Assembly (NCBI GenBank): GCA_021790795.1
Contig: JAJYFU010000015.1
Span: 1-40,464 of the forward strand
Source: Pseudomonadota bacterium
GTDB taxonomy: Bacteria > Pseudomonadota > Gammaproteobacteria > Steroidobacterales > Steroidobacteraceae
Reading direction: 5' to 3'
Length of the DNA: 40,464 nucleotides
Of the stretch, positions 20,991-30,316 are shown one piece after another. Below the pieces are notes generated by a model that did not search any database, was not told the origin of the DNA, and saw only the letters and a program-made list of their open reading frames with translations. The stretch's first letter is position 1. Each line of letters opens with the position of its first letter. The position numbers were made by a program, and so were the translations under genes.

Positions 20991-22199
20991 CTAACCGGCG
21001 TTGTTCGCCACCATCTGACGCAACCGCGCGGCGCGCTCCGCGGCGAACAGCGTGCCGGCGGGCGGATGGTTGCGGAAGTACGCCAGGATCCCCTGGAAGA
21101 TGGCCTCGGCGATACTCTGCTGAAACCAGGGCTGGGTGAGCTTCAATGCCTGAGACGGATCGGACATGAAGTCGGTCTCGATCAGCATCGAGGGGACGGT
21201 GGGCGACTTGAGCACGACGAACGGGGCCTGCAACACGGAGTGGGTCCACACCGGCACATACGGCGCCCGCTCCAGCGCGGTCAGCACGGTGCGCGCCGCC
21301 ACCATGCTGCGGCTGATGGTCGCAGCCTGAGACAGCCCGACCAGGACCGAGGCCAGCGTATGCGAGGTCCCCCGAAGATTCATCCCGCCGAACCGGTCCG
21401 CCGCGTTCTCACGCTCGGCCACCAGGCGGGCCGCTTCATTCGACGCGCCGTGCAGCGAGAGGATGTACACCTCGGCGCCCTTGATGTGCGGGTCCGAGCA
21501 ATCGTTGACATGGATGGACACGAACAGATTGGCGTGATCGCGCTCCGCGATGTGCATCCGCTCGCGCAACGGCACGTAGACGTCGGCATCCCGCGTCATC
21601 GTGGCGAGCATGCCGGGCTGCGCATCGATCAGCTGCGCCAGGCGCCTGCCAATGGCGAGCGTGATGTTCTTCTCCTCGATGCCGTCGATGCCGACCGTGC
21701 CCGAATCGATGCCCCCGTGACCGGGATCGACGGTGATGACGATGTCCCGCCCGTGCAGCGTCGCGACGGTCTTCTTCGCATGCCAGATCGGCGCGCCGCC
21801 CGCGCTCAGCCGCACGACGAGCCGCTGTCCGGCGCCGACGCGCTGCCATGAGAAGTGCATCGCCGCGGCGGAGCGCGTCGTGAACACCAGGCGCAGCGCC
21901 CCGTTGGGTTGGAGTCCCATGCGCACGTCTTCGAGCCACCCGTGCACGCGCGGCAATTGCAGTCCTGGGCCGGTCCGAGTCCCGCGCAAATCCACGACGG
22001 CGCGATCGGGACCGGTCAGCGTGAAATAGCGGTACGGCGTGTACCCGGACAGGTCGAGCGTCGCCTGCGCCTGCTGAGCCGAGGTCGCGACGCTCAGCCG
22101 CATCAAATGATCGGCGCGCAGGCCGGCAGCCAGCGCGGGCCGCATCGCTACAGCACCGCACAGCCCCAGGGAAAGCAAGTAAAAAGCCTTCCTGATCAT
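20991..22199 (-). CDS. N-acetylmuramoyl-L-alanine amidase with AMIN-like N-terminal domain (AmiC/AmiB type)
   Basis: Signal peptide, VDPGHGGIDSGTVG, FVSIHVND, MLIETDFMSDP (Amidase_3). Confidence 0.93.
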   Translation of the reverse strand: MIRKAFYLLSLGLCGAVAMRPALAAGLRADHLMRLSVATSAQQAQATLDLSGYTPYRYFTLTGPDRAVVDLRGTRTGPGLQLPRVHGWLEDVRMGLQPNGALRLVFTTRSAAAMHFSWQRVGAGQRLVVRLSAGGAPIWHAKKTVATLHGRDIVITVDPGHGGIDSGTVGIDGIEEKNITLAIGRRLAQLIDAQPGMLATMTRDADVYVPLRERMHIAERDHANLFVSIHVNDCSDPHIKGAEVYILSLHGASNEAARLVAERENAADRFGGMNLRGTSHTLASVLVGLSQAATISRSMVAARTVLTALERAPYVPVWTHSVLQAPFVVLKSPTVPSMLIETDFMSDPSQALKLTQPWFQQSIAEAIFQGILAYFRNHPPAGTLFAAERAARLRQMVANNAG

Positions 22200-22248
22200 C
22201 GGTTTCCCAGCACTCGTTGATGTATACTCTACGAGTCGGACCGAAATT

Positions 22249-22734
22249 TCAACTCGATTCTGCCCGCTGAAGACCGGTCAGGCGGTCCAGCCAGGCGCCG
22301 CCGGCAGCCGTTTCGGCACGGAGTTGCGCCTCGTGGACGTCGGTCAGCAGGCGCAGCGAGACCCGTAGATCCGCCGGCGGCAGCGCCCCGGCACCCCGTT
22401 CCGGCCACTCGATCACCCACACGGTGCCGGGCAGCGCCCACTCCGTGAGCCCCAGATGCTCGAGCTCCTCGGCGCCGCGCAGGCGGTAGAGATCCAGATG
22501 CACCACGGTCAGCGCTGGGAGTGCATACACCTGGACCAACGTGTAGGTTGGACTGCGCACCGGTCCGGCAACACCGCAGGCGCGCAGAAATCCCTGCGCC
22601 AGCGTGGTCTTTCCGGCCCCGAGCTCGCCGTGCAGATACACCACCGCCAGCGGCGCGCGCGCATCGGGCCGCGTACGCGCCAACCTCGCGCCCAGCGCCG
22701 CCGTATCGGCTGCGGCATTCAGACGTTGACGCAG
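22249..22734 (-). CDS. tsaE: tRNA threonylcarbamoyladenosine biosynthesis ATPase TsaE
   Basis: LHGELGAGKTTLAQGFLRACGV, SPTYTLVQVY, HLDLYRL, IEWPE; start uncertain (near 22734, overlapping nnrD end). Confidence 0.92.
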   Translation of the reverse strand: MRQRLNAAADTAALGARLARTRPDARAPLAVVYLHGELGAGKTTLAQGFLRACGVAGPVRSPTYTLVQVYALPALTVVHLDLYRLRGAEELEHLGLTEWALPGTVWVIEWPERGAGALPPADLRVSLRLLTDVHEAQLRAETAAGGAWLDRLTGLQRAESS

Positions 22735-24200
22735 CGCCGCAACTCCTGAATCACATCGCCCGCCAACAGGCCACGCTGACCGTCCCGCCGGGCCGCCGCA
22801 TCGCCGGCCAGAGCATGCACCAACACCCCGGCGCGGGCGGCCCGCCACGGGTCGCGGCATTGGGCCCAGATGCCGGCGATGACCCCCGTCAGCACATCGC
22901 CCATCCCGGGGCTGGCCATGCCGGGATTCCCGTGCTCGCACAGCGCCGGGACTTCGCCGCCGCGTCCGACGAGCGATCCGGCGCCCTTGAGCACGACTGT
23001 GCCACCGTAGCGCGCGAGCAGCGCGCCGAGCGCCGCCGGACGATCGCGTTGCACCGCCGCGGTCGGGCAACCGAGCAGGCGGCCGGCCTCTCCCGGATGC
23101 GGCGTCAAAACCCAGTCCGGACCTGCCGCCACCGGCCGCGCGGCGAGCAGATTGAGCGCATCCGCGTCGACGACCAACGGCTTGCCGCAGTCCAGCACCG
23201 CATCCAACACTCCACGCGCCCACGCATCCTGCCCCAAGCCCGGTCCCACGGCGATCACGCCACAGCGGGCCGCCGCATCGCGCACGTCTGCCGGCTCTTG
23301 CAGGGCGCGACACATCAGCTCCGGCCGTCCCGCGCCGACGGCTGCGACGTTCTGCGGCTCGACCGCGACCGTCACACGGCCGGCGCCGACGCGCAGGCAC
23401 GCCTCGCCCGCCAGACGTGCCGCGCCGGGCATGCCGCGGCCGCCGCCCACGATCAGCACGTGCCCAAAATCTCCCTTGTTCGCGTCGCGCTCGCGGGGCG
23501 GCAGCGCCCGTTTGATTTCCCCCGCCAGCAGGCGCTCGAGCCGGGGCACGGGCATCTGCGGCACCGCGTCCGTGAGCGCCAGATCATCGAAATACAACAC
23601 GCCGCCATGGGACGGGCCCTCGCCCAGAAACAGGCCGGCTTTCAGTGCGACGAAGGTGAGGGTGCACTCGGCCCGCACAGCCGCGCCCAACGGGACGCCG
23701 GTATCGGCATCGAGCCCCGACGGCACATCGAGCGCAAGAACGGCGCGCCCACTGGCATTGATCCCGGCGATCACCTGCGCAGCGTCGGCACGCACCTCGC
23801 CTGCCAGACCCGTCCCCAGCAGCCCATCGACGATAACGTCACAAGCATCCAGCGCCGGCGCCGAGAAAGGCTGTGTCGATCCGCCAGTGGCGCGCCAGTC
23901 CTCACAAGCCGTGAGCGCGTCCCCACGCAGTCGTTCCGGCGAGGTCGCCGCGAGCACGCGAACGTCGTATCCGGCTTCGCGCGCAAGTCGCGCCACCACG
24001 TAACCGTCGCCCCCGTTGTTTCCCGCGCCGCATACGACCGCGATGCGCCGGGCGTCCGGCCATCGTGACCGCAGACAGCGCAACGTCGCCTCGCCCGCGC
24101 GGCGCATCAGGGTATAGCCGGGAATGCCGAGCGTCTCGATCGCCTGGCGATCGAGCGCCCGCACTTGAGCGGAGCTGTAGAGCGCGGCCGGCAGTCTCAT
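22719..24200 (-). CDS. nnrD: Bifunctional ADP-dependent NAD(P)H-hydrate dehydratase / NAD(P)H-hydrate epimerase
   Basis: YjeF_N: VVCGAGNNGGDGYVVARL; carbohydrate-kinase-like: VLTPHPGEAGRLLG, GNPGMASPGMGDVLTGVIAG; ATG at 24200. Confidence 0.95.
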   Translation of the reverse strand: MRLPAALYSSAQVRALDRQAIETLGIPGYTLMRRAGEATLRCLRSRWPDARRIAVVCGAGNNGGDGYVVARLAREAGYDVRVLAATSPERLRGDALTACEDWRATGGSTQPFSAPALDACDVIVDGLLGTGLAGEVRADAAQVIAGINASGRAVLALDVPSGLDADTGVPLGAAVRAECTLTFVALKAGLFLGEGPSHGGVLYFDDLALTDAVPQMPVPRLERLLAGEIKRALPPRERDANKGDFGHVLIVGGGRGMPGAARLAGEACLRVGAGRVTVAVEPQNVAAVGAGRPELMCRALQEPADVRDAAARCGVIAVGPGLGQDAWARGVLDAVLDCGKPLVVDADALNLLAARPVAAGPDWVLTPHPGEAGRLLGCPTAAVQRDRPAALGALLARYGGTVVLKGAGSLVGRGGEVPALCEHGNPGMASPGMGDVLTGVIAGIWAQCRDPWRAARAGVLVHALAGDAAARRDGQRGLLAGDVIQELRRCVNV

Positions 24201-24232
24201 AGAGTTGATTATACTGGGACTATGGGCCGCGC

Positions 24233-25306
24233 ATGATGCAAGCGACACCGGATCTGCAGGCGCTGAGGCACGAGCTTTCAGCGCGCGCGCGCGCCCTCGG
24301 CTTCTCCGCCCTCGGCATCGCGGGCGTAGACCTGCTCGAGGACGAGCGGCACCTGCTGCGCTGGCTGGACGAGGGCCTGCACGGCCGCATGCACTACATG
24401 GCGCGGCATGGCACGCTGCGCAGCCGGCCGGCGCAGCTGCTGCCCGGAGCGGTACGGGTCGTGAGCGTGCGCATGGACTACTGGCCGGCCGAGGCGCAGC
24501 CCGCCGAGGCGGTCCTCGCCGACCCCGCGGCCGGATACGTCTCCCGGTACGCGCTCGGACGTGACTATCACAAGGTGATGCGCGCGGCGCTCGCGCGCTT
24601 GGCGCGCGAGCTCGCCGAGCGCATCGGTCCGTTCGGCTACCGCGTGTGCGTCGACAGCGCGCCGGTGCTCGAGAAGGCGCTCGCCCGTAATGCCGGCCTG
24701 GGCTGGATCGGCAAACACACCAACCTGATCGCGCGCGAGGCGGGTTCGTGGTTTTTCCTGGGCGAGATCCTGACCGACCTGCCCCTGCCCCCGGATGCGC
24801 CCGCGAGCGCCCACTGCGGCACGTGCACGGCCTGCATGCCGGCCTGTCCCACGGGCGCGATCATTGCGCCCTATCGGCTCGATGCGCGCCGCTGCATCTC
24901 GTACCTGACCATCGAGCTCGACGGCCCCATTCCGCCGCAGCTGCGCCCGGCCCTGGGCAACCGGATCTACGGCTGCGACGACTGTCAGTTGGTCTGCCCG
25001 TGGAACAAGTTCGCGCGCCGCGCCGCGCACCCCGACTTCAAGGTCCGCCACGGCCTCGATGCGCCCCGCCTGACCGAGCTGTTCGCCTGGAGCGAAGCGC
25101 AGTTCGAGGCGCGCATGCGCGGCTCGGCCATCTACCGCATCGGCTACGAGCGCTGGTCGCGCAACATCGCCGTCGCGCTGGGCAATGCGCCGCCCGATCC
25201 GCGGCTCACCGCGGCGCTGCGGCGGCGCCGCGAGGGCGCCTCGGCACTGCTGCGCGAGCACATCGACTGGTCTCTGGCCCGCCATCGGCGGGCGGAGCAA
25301 GGCTAG
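24233..25306 (+). CDS. queG: Epoxyqueuosine reductase
   Basis: CGTCTACMPACPTGAI and CDDCQLVCPWNKFA ferredoxin-type clusters; GWIGKHTNLI. Confidence 0.96.
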   Translation: MMQATPDLQALRHELSARARALGFSALGIAGVDLLEDERHLLRWLDEGLHGRMHYMARHGTLRSRPAQLLPGAVRVVSVRMDYWPAEAQPAEAVLADPAAGYVSRYALGRDYHKVMRAALARLARELAERIGPFGYRVCVDSAPVLEKALARNAGLGWIGKHTNLIAREAGSWFFLGEILTDLPLPPDAPASAHCGTCTACMPACPTGAIIAPYRLDARRCISYLTIELDGPIPPQLRPALGNRIYGCDDCQLVCPWNKFARRAAHPDFKVRHGLDAPRLTELFAWSEAQFEARMRGSAIYRIGYERWSRNIAVALGNAPPDPRLTAALRRRREGASALLREHIDWSLARHRRAEQG

Positions 25307-26151
25307 AGCGTCACCTGCACGTTGTCGATCAGTCGCGCCTTGCCGAGGTGCGCCGCGGTCAACACCACGAGATGCCGGCTCTCGGGCGTGGGCGGACCGA
25401 GATCCTCGGTGCGCTTGATGGCGAAATAATCCACCCGGAACCCCTCGGACTCCAGTGCGCGCAGTCCCTGGCGCTCGATGTTGTCGTACTCGCGCTCGCC
25501 CGCCGCAAGGCGGCTCGCCGCCGCGCGCAGCGCCCGATAGACCGCCGGCGCCCGCGCCCGCTCGGCGTCCGTGAGGTACTGGTTGCGCGAGCTCATGGCG
25601 AGTCCGTCGGCTGCGCGCACCGTCGGCGCCGCAATGATCCGCACGGACATGCAAAGGTCGCTCACCATGCGCCGGATCAGCGTCAGCTGTTGAAAGTCTT
25701 TCTCGCCGAACACCGCGGCATCGGGCTCGCAGATGTGCAGCAGCTTGGCGACCACCGTGGTGACGCCCTGGAAATGTCCGGGCCGGAACTCCCCGCAGAG
25801 GATATCCGACAGTCCCGGCACTTCCACGCGGGTGGCATGCCCCATGCCGTTGGGATACATCTCCTCGACGTCGGGCATGAACATCAAGTCGCAGCCGGCG
25901 GCGCGCAGCATGTGCTCGTCGCGCTCCGGCGTGCGCGGATAATGGGCGAAGTCCTCGTTCGGGCCGAATTGCATGGGGTTGACGAAAATGCTGGCGACGA
26001 AGCGCTCGCCATGCTCCCGCGCCGCTTCGATCAGGCTCATGTGCCCCTCGTGCAGGTTACCCATGGTGGGCACGAACACCACCCGCTCGCCGGCGCGGCG
26101 CCACGCGCGCACCGCCGCGCGCACCTTGGCGATGGTCGTGGCGCGGCGCAT
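25303..26151 (-). CDS. panC: Pantothenate synthetase
   Basis: VPTMGNLHEGHMSLI, FGEKDFQQLTLIRRMV. Confidence 0.98.
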   Translation of the reverse strand: MRRATTIAKVRAAVRAWRRAGERVVFVPTMGNLHEGHMSLIEAAREHGERFVASIFVNPMQFGPNEDFAHYPRTPERDEHMLRAAGCDLMFMPDVEEMYPNGMGHATRVEVPGLSDILCGEFRPGHFQGVTTVVAKLLHICEPDAAVFGEKDFQQLTLIRRMVSDLCMSVRIIAAPTVRAADGLAMSSRNQYLTDAERARAPAVYRALRAAASRLAAGEREYDNIERQGLRALESEGFRVDYFAIKRTEDLGPPTPESRHLVVLTAAHLGKARLIDNVQVTL

Positions 26152-26156
26152 CGGCC

Positions 26157-26984
26157 TCAGAAGCAGTGCTCGGGCGCCGGATAGCTGCGGTCGCGCACCG
26201 CCGCCACGTAGCGCTTGACCGCCTCGAGGTTATCGCCGGCGCCGCTCATGAAGTTGCGCACGAAGCGGGGCTTGCGGCCGCTGGTGATGTCGAGAATGTC
26301 GTACAGCACGAGGATCTGGCCATCGGTGTCGGGACCGGCGCCGATGCCGATCAGCGGCACGGCCAGCTCCGCGGCGACGCGCTTGCCGAGCTCGGCGGGA
26401 ATGCACTCGAGCAGCACCACGTCGGCCCCGGCGGCCTCGAGCCGCTTGGCGTCGGCGATCATCCGCCGCGCCGCCTCCTCCTGCCGCCCCTGCACGCGAA
26501 ACCCGCCGGTCTTGTGGACCGACTGGGGCTTCAAGCCCAAGTGCGCGCACACGGCGATGTCGTGGCCGGCCAGGAACTCCACGATTTCGATCTGCCCGCC
26601 GCCACTTTCGAGCTTGACCATCTGCGCCCCGCCCTCCTGCATCAGCCGCACGGCGTTCTCCAGCGCCCGCTCCTTGGTCGGATAGCTCATGAAGGGCAGA
26701 TCGGCGATGAGGAACGGGCGATGCACGCCGCGCGCCACCGCGGCGCAGTGATAGACCATGTGATCCATCGTCACCGGAACGGTGGTCTCGCGCCCCTGGA
26801 TCACCATGCCGAGCGAGTCGCCGACGAGCACCACATCGACATCGGCCGCATCCAGCAGGACGGCGAAGCTGGCGTCGTAACAGGTCAGACAGGCGATCTT
26901 CTCGCCTTGCGCTTTCATGCGCGCGAGCGTCCCGAGCGTGACGGGAGGACGGTCCGAGTCTCTGAGCTGCAGTTGCGTATACAT
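26157..26984 (-). CDS. panB: 3-methyl-2-oxobutanoate hydroxymethyltransferase
   Basis: ACLTCYDASFAVLLDAADVDVVLVGDSLGMV, GHIGLxPQ-like HLGLKPQSVHKTGGFRVQGR. Confidence 0.98.
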   Translation of the reverse strand: MYTQLQLRDSDRPPVTLGTLARMKAQGEKIACLTCYDASFAVLLDAADVDVVLVGDSLGMVIQGRETTVPVTMDHMVYHCAAVARGVHRPFLIADLPFMSYPTKERALENAVRLMQEGGAQMVKLESGGGQIEIVEFLAGHDIAVCAHLGLKPQSVHKTGGFRVQGRQEEAARRMIADAKRLEAAGADVVLLECIPAELGKRVAAELAVPLIGIGAGPDTDGQILVLYDILDITSGRKPRFVRNFMSGAGDNLEAVKRYVAAVRDRSYPAPEHCF

Positions 26985-27010
26985 GCCCGTAGTTTACTCG
27001 ATCCGACTGG

Positions 27011-27664
27011 CTATATTGCCCGGGCGCCCATCGGATTGTAGTAGAACCGCCCGCGCTTCATGCGGCGGATCGCCGCGAGCAGCTCCTCGTAATCGGCCGC
27101 GTTGTTGACCGGATCGATGGCCGCGGCGTTGACGATCAGCAGCGGCGCGGCCTCGTATTCGTGGAAGAAACGTGCATACGCCTCGTTCAACCGCACCAGA
27201 TACTCCCGGTCGATGTAGTGCTCGTAGCCGACCGCCCGCCGCGTGATGCGCTCGAGCAGCACGTCCACCGGCGCCTGCAGATAGATCACGAGATCGGGCT
27301 TTGGCGGCTGCACGTCGAGGCCGCGACTGACCTGCTCGTACAGCGCGAATTCGGCCTCATCGAGCGTCAGACGCGCGAACAGCCGGTCTTTCTCCCACAG
27401 GTAATCGGCAACACGCAGCGGAGCGAACAGGTCCTTCTGGTTGAGCGCGCCGAGCTGCTGGCAGCGTTGGAAGAGAAAGTACAGCTGCGCCGGCAGCGCC
27501 CCGGAACGCGGGCTCTTGTAGAAACGCTCGAGAAAGGGGTTCGCGCCGGGGTCCTCGAGCACCGGCTGCGCCGAGAGACTCTCGGCCAGCAGCCGCGCCA
27601 GGCTGCTCTTGCCGACCCCGATCGGGCCTTCCACCACGATGAACTGATGCTCAGCGTCGGTCAT
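27011..27664 (-). CDS. Deoxynucleoside (deoxyadenosine/deoxyguanosine) kinase family protein
   Basis: FIVVEGPIGVGKSSLARLLAE P-loop, DRLFARLTLDEAEFALYEQ, YLQAPVDVLLERITRR; ATG at 27664. Confidence 0.9.
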   Translation of the reverse strand: MTDAEHQFIVVEGPIGVGKSSLARLLAESLSAQPVLEDPGANPFLERFYKSPRSGALPAQLYFLFQRCQQLGALNQKDLFAPLRVADYLWEKDRLFARLTLDEAEFALYEQVSRGLDVQPPKPDLVIYLQAPVDVLLERITRRAVGYEHYIDREYLVRLNEAYARFFHEYEAAPLLIVNAAAIDPVNNAADYEELLAAIRRMKRGRFYYNPMGARAI

Positions 27665-27668
27665 GACT

Positions 27669-28193
27669 TCACATGGAGCGGACGTCGGGACTGAGGGATT
27701 GCGGCTCGAGCGGCCATAGACCCTCGGGCGTAAGCCGGGCTCTGAGCTCGGATACCCGGCCGAGCCCAGGCACATCGAGATCCGGGGCGATATCGCCCAG
27801 AGGATACAGAACGAAGTTGCGCTCCACTATACCGGGATGCGGCAAGCGCAGCTGCGGTCCTTCGCGACACTCGCGGCCGAAGACCAGCAGATCGAGGTCG
27901 ATCAGGCGCGGGCCCCAGCGCGGCCCGCCCGGCGTGCGTCCGAGGGCGCTCTCCAGCGCCTTCAGCGCCGCGAACAGGCCATCGGCATCGAGCCGAGTGA
28001 GCAGACCGGCCACGGCGTTGACGAAGTCCGGCTGCGCCACCGGGCCGAACGGGCGCGAGCCGTACAGCGGCGAGCGGCACACCGCAAGCGTCTCCGGCAG
28101 CCCGGCCAGGCGCTCGCAGGCGCGCAGCACCTGGCGCCGCGGGTCTTCCAGATTGCTGCCGATGCCCACATAAGCCGGCTGCCAGCGCCGCAT
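27669..28193 (-). CDS. folK: 2-amino-4-hydroxy-6-hydroxymethyldihydropteridine pyrophosphokinase
   Basis: AYVGIGSNLEDP, RWGPRLIDLDLLVFG, LPHPGIVERNFVLYPL. Confidence 0.97.
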   Translation of the reverse strand: MRRWQPAYVGIGSNLEDPRRQVLRACERLAGLPETLAVCRSPLYGSRPFGPVAQPDFVNAVAGLLTRLDADGLFAALKALESALGRTPGGPRWGPRLIDLDLLVFGRECREGPQLRLPHPGIVERNFVLYPLGDIAPDLDVPGLGRVSELRARLTPEGLWPLEPQSLSPDVRSM

Positions 28194-28208
28194 CGGCCCA
28201 AAACCCGC

Positions 28209-29708
28209 TCAGGACGCGCCGTTGCTCGTACGGTGGCGCCCGCCTCGGCGCCGCCGCCGGCGGCCCGTTTGACCCCCGGGGCGCTCCGGTCCGGCCGCGA
28301 GCGCATCGGCCATGCGGCCCTGCTCTTCTTCCGAGACGCTCTGCAGATCGGTCCACCATTTCGCGATATCGGCCGAGGCCATACCGAACTGCGCGCGCAG
28401 CAGCAGCAGATCGTAGGCGGCCCGGAATCGCGGATGACCGATCAGCCGCAGCGCGCGGCGGCCGCGGGGATGCTCCAGCCGCGGCTGCAGCGCGAACATC
28501 TCGCGCAGGCCGAGCGTGAAGCGTTTCGGTATTGCAACGTGGCGCTGCGCCTCGCGCACCGCCTGATCACAGGCCTCCAGGATCGCGGCAAACTCGTGCC
28601 AGCGCGAGGGCGGCAGGGACTCGATGATCGCGGCGATGGGTCCGTACAGCAGCAGCGCGAGCAGGAACGTCGGGGTGACGGACCGGCTGGCGAGCACGCG
28701 CGCATCGGTATTGGCCAGGCCTTTAATCACCAGCTTCTCGACCAGGCTGCGCGGATGCGCCGCCAGGTACGACTCGACGTTCGGCAGCAGCGCCTCGAGC
28801 AATCCGCGGCGGCGCAAGACGGGCAGGCTGCGCTCGCCGTGGCCGGTGAGAAACAATTTCAGCGTCTCATCGAACAGCCGTGCCGGCGGCACGCCCCCGA
28901 GCAGATCGCGCAGCCGTCCGATCGGCTCGGCGCTGGCCGGCTCGAGCGTGAAGCCGAGCTTCGCCTCGAAACGCGCCGCCCGCAGCATGCGCACCGGATC
29001 CTCGCGGTAGCGCGTCTCGGGATCGCCGATCATGCGCAGTTGCCGCGCCGCGATGTCCTCGGCGCCGCCGACGTAATCCCAGATGGAAAAGTCGGCGATG
29101 TTGTAATACAGCGCGTTGGCGGTGAAATCGCGCCGCCAGACGTCCGCTTCGATGGTGCCGTAAACGTTGTCGCGCAGGATGCGGCCCGTATCGTCGAACA
29201 TCCGCTCGGTATCCGGGACCGGCGCATCGCGGCCGGCATGCTCGGCTTCGAGCAGTGCCGCGCCCGCCTCGGTGACCGGGCCGCCCTGATCGAGCAGCTC
29301 GTCCTCGGCTTGCACCGGCTCGGCGTCGGTGAGCTCGCTCTCGGGCGTCTCCTCGTCCTGGATCGGGGCGCTTGTGCCCCGGAACGTGGCCACCTCGATG
29401 ATCTCCTGACCGAAGAAGACGTGCGCCAGGCGGAAGCGCCGCCCGACGAGCCGGCAATTGCGGAACAGGCGCTTGACCTGCTCGGGCAGCGCGTCGGTGG
29501 CGACGTCGAAGTCCTTCGGCTCCAGGCCCAGGAGCAGGTCGCGGACGCAGCCGCCGACGAGAAACCCCTGAAACCCGGCATCGCGCAGGCGGTAGAGCAC
29601 GCGCAGCGCGTTTGGCGAGATGTGAGAGCGGGATATGGTGTGCTGCGCCCGCGGGATGATCCGGGGCACTACTTGGGGCGCATCGGAGTGCGCATCGGGA
29701 GAATTCAA
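28209..29708 (-). CDS. pcnB: Poly(A) polymerase I
   Basis: GFLVGGCVRDLLLGLEPKDFDVATDALPEQV, RRFRLAHVFF, basic C-terminal tail RRRRRRGGRHR. Confidence 0.95.
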   Translation of the reverse strand: MNSPDAHSDAPQVVPRIIPRAQHTISRSHISPNALRVLYRLRDAGFQGFLVGGCVRDLLLGLEPKDFDVATDALPEQVKRLFRNCRLVGRRFRLAHVFFGQEIIEVATFRGTSAPIQDEETPESELTDAEPVQAEDELLDQGGPVTEAGAALLEAEHAGRDAPVPDTERMFDDTGRILRDNVYGTIEADVWRRDFTANALYYNIADFSIWDYVGGAEDIAARQLRMIGDPETRYREDPVRMLRAARFEAKLGFTLEPASAEPIGRLRDLLGGVPPARLFDETLKLFLTGHGERSLPVLRRRGLLEALLPNVESYLAAHPRSLVEKLVIKGLANTDARVLASRSVTPTFLLALLLYGPIAAIIESLPPSRWHEFAAILEACDQAVREAQRHVAIPKRFTLGLREMFALQPRLEHPRGRRALRLIGHPRFRAAYDLLLLRAQFGMASADIAKWWTDLQSVSEEEQGRMADALAAGPERPGGQTGRRRRRRGGRHRTSNGAS

Positions 29709-29723
29709 TTCGGCGCTTTCTGC

Positions 29724-29751
29724 TTGAGCAATGAATCAGGATACCTATAAT
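29724..29751 (+). promoter_or_regulatory. Sigma70-type promoter for tRNA-Glu
   Basis: TTGAGC (29724-29729), 16-nt spacer, TATAAT (29746-29751); GC-rich discriminator ACCGCGC follows. Confidence 0.7.
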
Positions 29752-29779
29752 ACCGCGCTCCTGCAGCCAGGCCGGCCAC

Positions 29780-29855
29780 GCTCCCTTCGTCTAGAGGCCC
29801 AGGACATAGCCCTCTCAAGGCTGTAACACGGGTTCGAATCCCGTAGGGAGCGCCA
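29780..29855 (+). tRNA. tRNA-Glu(CTC), CCA encoded
   Basis: GCTCCCT/AGGGAGC acceptor stem, TTCGTCTAGAGGCCCAGGACA D-arm typical of tRNA-Glu, anticodon loop C-T-CTC-A-A (29812-29818), GGGTTCGAATCCC T-arm, discriminator G + CCA. Confidence 0.97.
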
Positions 29856-29912
29856 ATAATCAATCACTTACGGCACGTCCACGGGGTGCGTGCCCCCGGA
29901 TATCCCGGCGAG

Positions 29913-29943
29913 GCGCACCCCGGCATATCGCGCGCCGGTGCGC
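29913..29943 (+). other. Hairpin-forming inverted repeat in tRNA-Glu/tamA gap
   Basis: GCGCACC(CC)GGC / GCCGGTGCGC, 10 bp with a 2-nt bulge. Confidence 0.4.
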
Positions 29944-30251
29944 GAAATCTGCCCGGCGACGCCGTCCCCGACCGGCTCACCTCGAGAACCTGATCTGCAA
30001 TCCCGTGATGTGGTCGGGGAGCCCCGCCTCCGCGACACGCTCGGCGAGAGATCCCCAATCAAACAGCGGCCGGGCGCCGCTCGCCCACTCCCGGACAACA
30101 TCGCGCGCACCGAAGCCCGTACAGCCGTCAACAAGAAGGCACTTCTTGCATTACCATTAGGCAGCTTCGCTGTTGGCGGGAGAGGCCCGCGCCGCGGGCA
30201 CGATGGGCCCGGTCATCGGGCACATTCCAAAAAGCAAGCAGCCAGACCCTG

Positions 30252-30316
30252 AGCCGAGCTCTCGTCCGCGAAGCGCAGAGTCGGGCTGGTGAGGCGGGCA
30301 CGCCAGCCCCCGCCTC
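30252..30316 (+). promoter_or_regulatory. Putative structured 5' leader of tamA with competing hairpins
   Basis: Hairpin C AGCCGAGCTCT(30252-30262)/AGAGTCGGGCT(30277-30287), A GGGCTGGTG(30283-30291)/CGCCAGCCC(30301-30309), B GAGGCGGG(30291-30298)/CCCGCCTC(30309-30316); arms overlap or interleave, so C/A and A/B are incompatible. Confidence 0.35.

Noticed and set aside
22221-22252. Possible amiC promoter (TTGAAA ... TATACA/TAGAGT, minus strand)
   Set aside because: Spacing is 20 or 15 nt, neither convincing; not called
27837-29750. 637-aa plus-strand ORF opposite folK/pcnB
   Set aside because: Shadow ORF of folK and pcnB; no recognisable domain
29890-30252. 120-aa plus-strand ORF in the tRNA-Glu/tamA gap containing VNKKALLALPLGSFAVGG
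   Set aside because: Short signal-peptide-like stretch but no start codon at the right place, no ribosome-binding site and compositionally odd remainder; treated as non-coding
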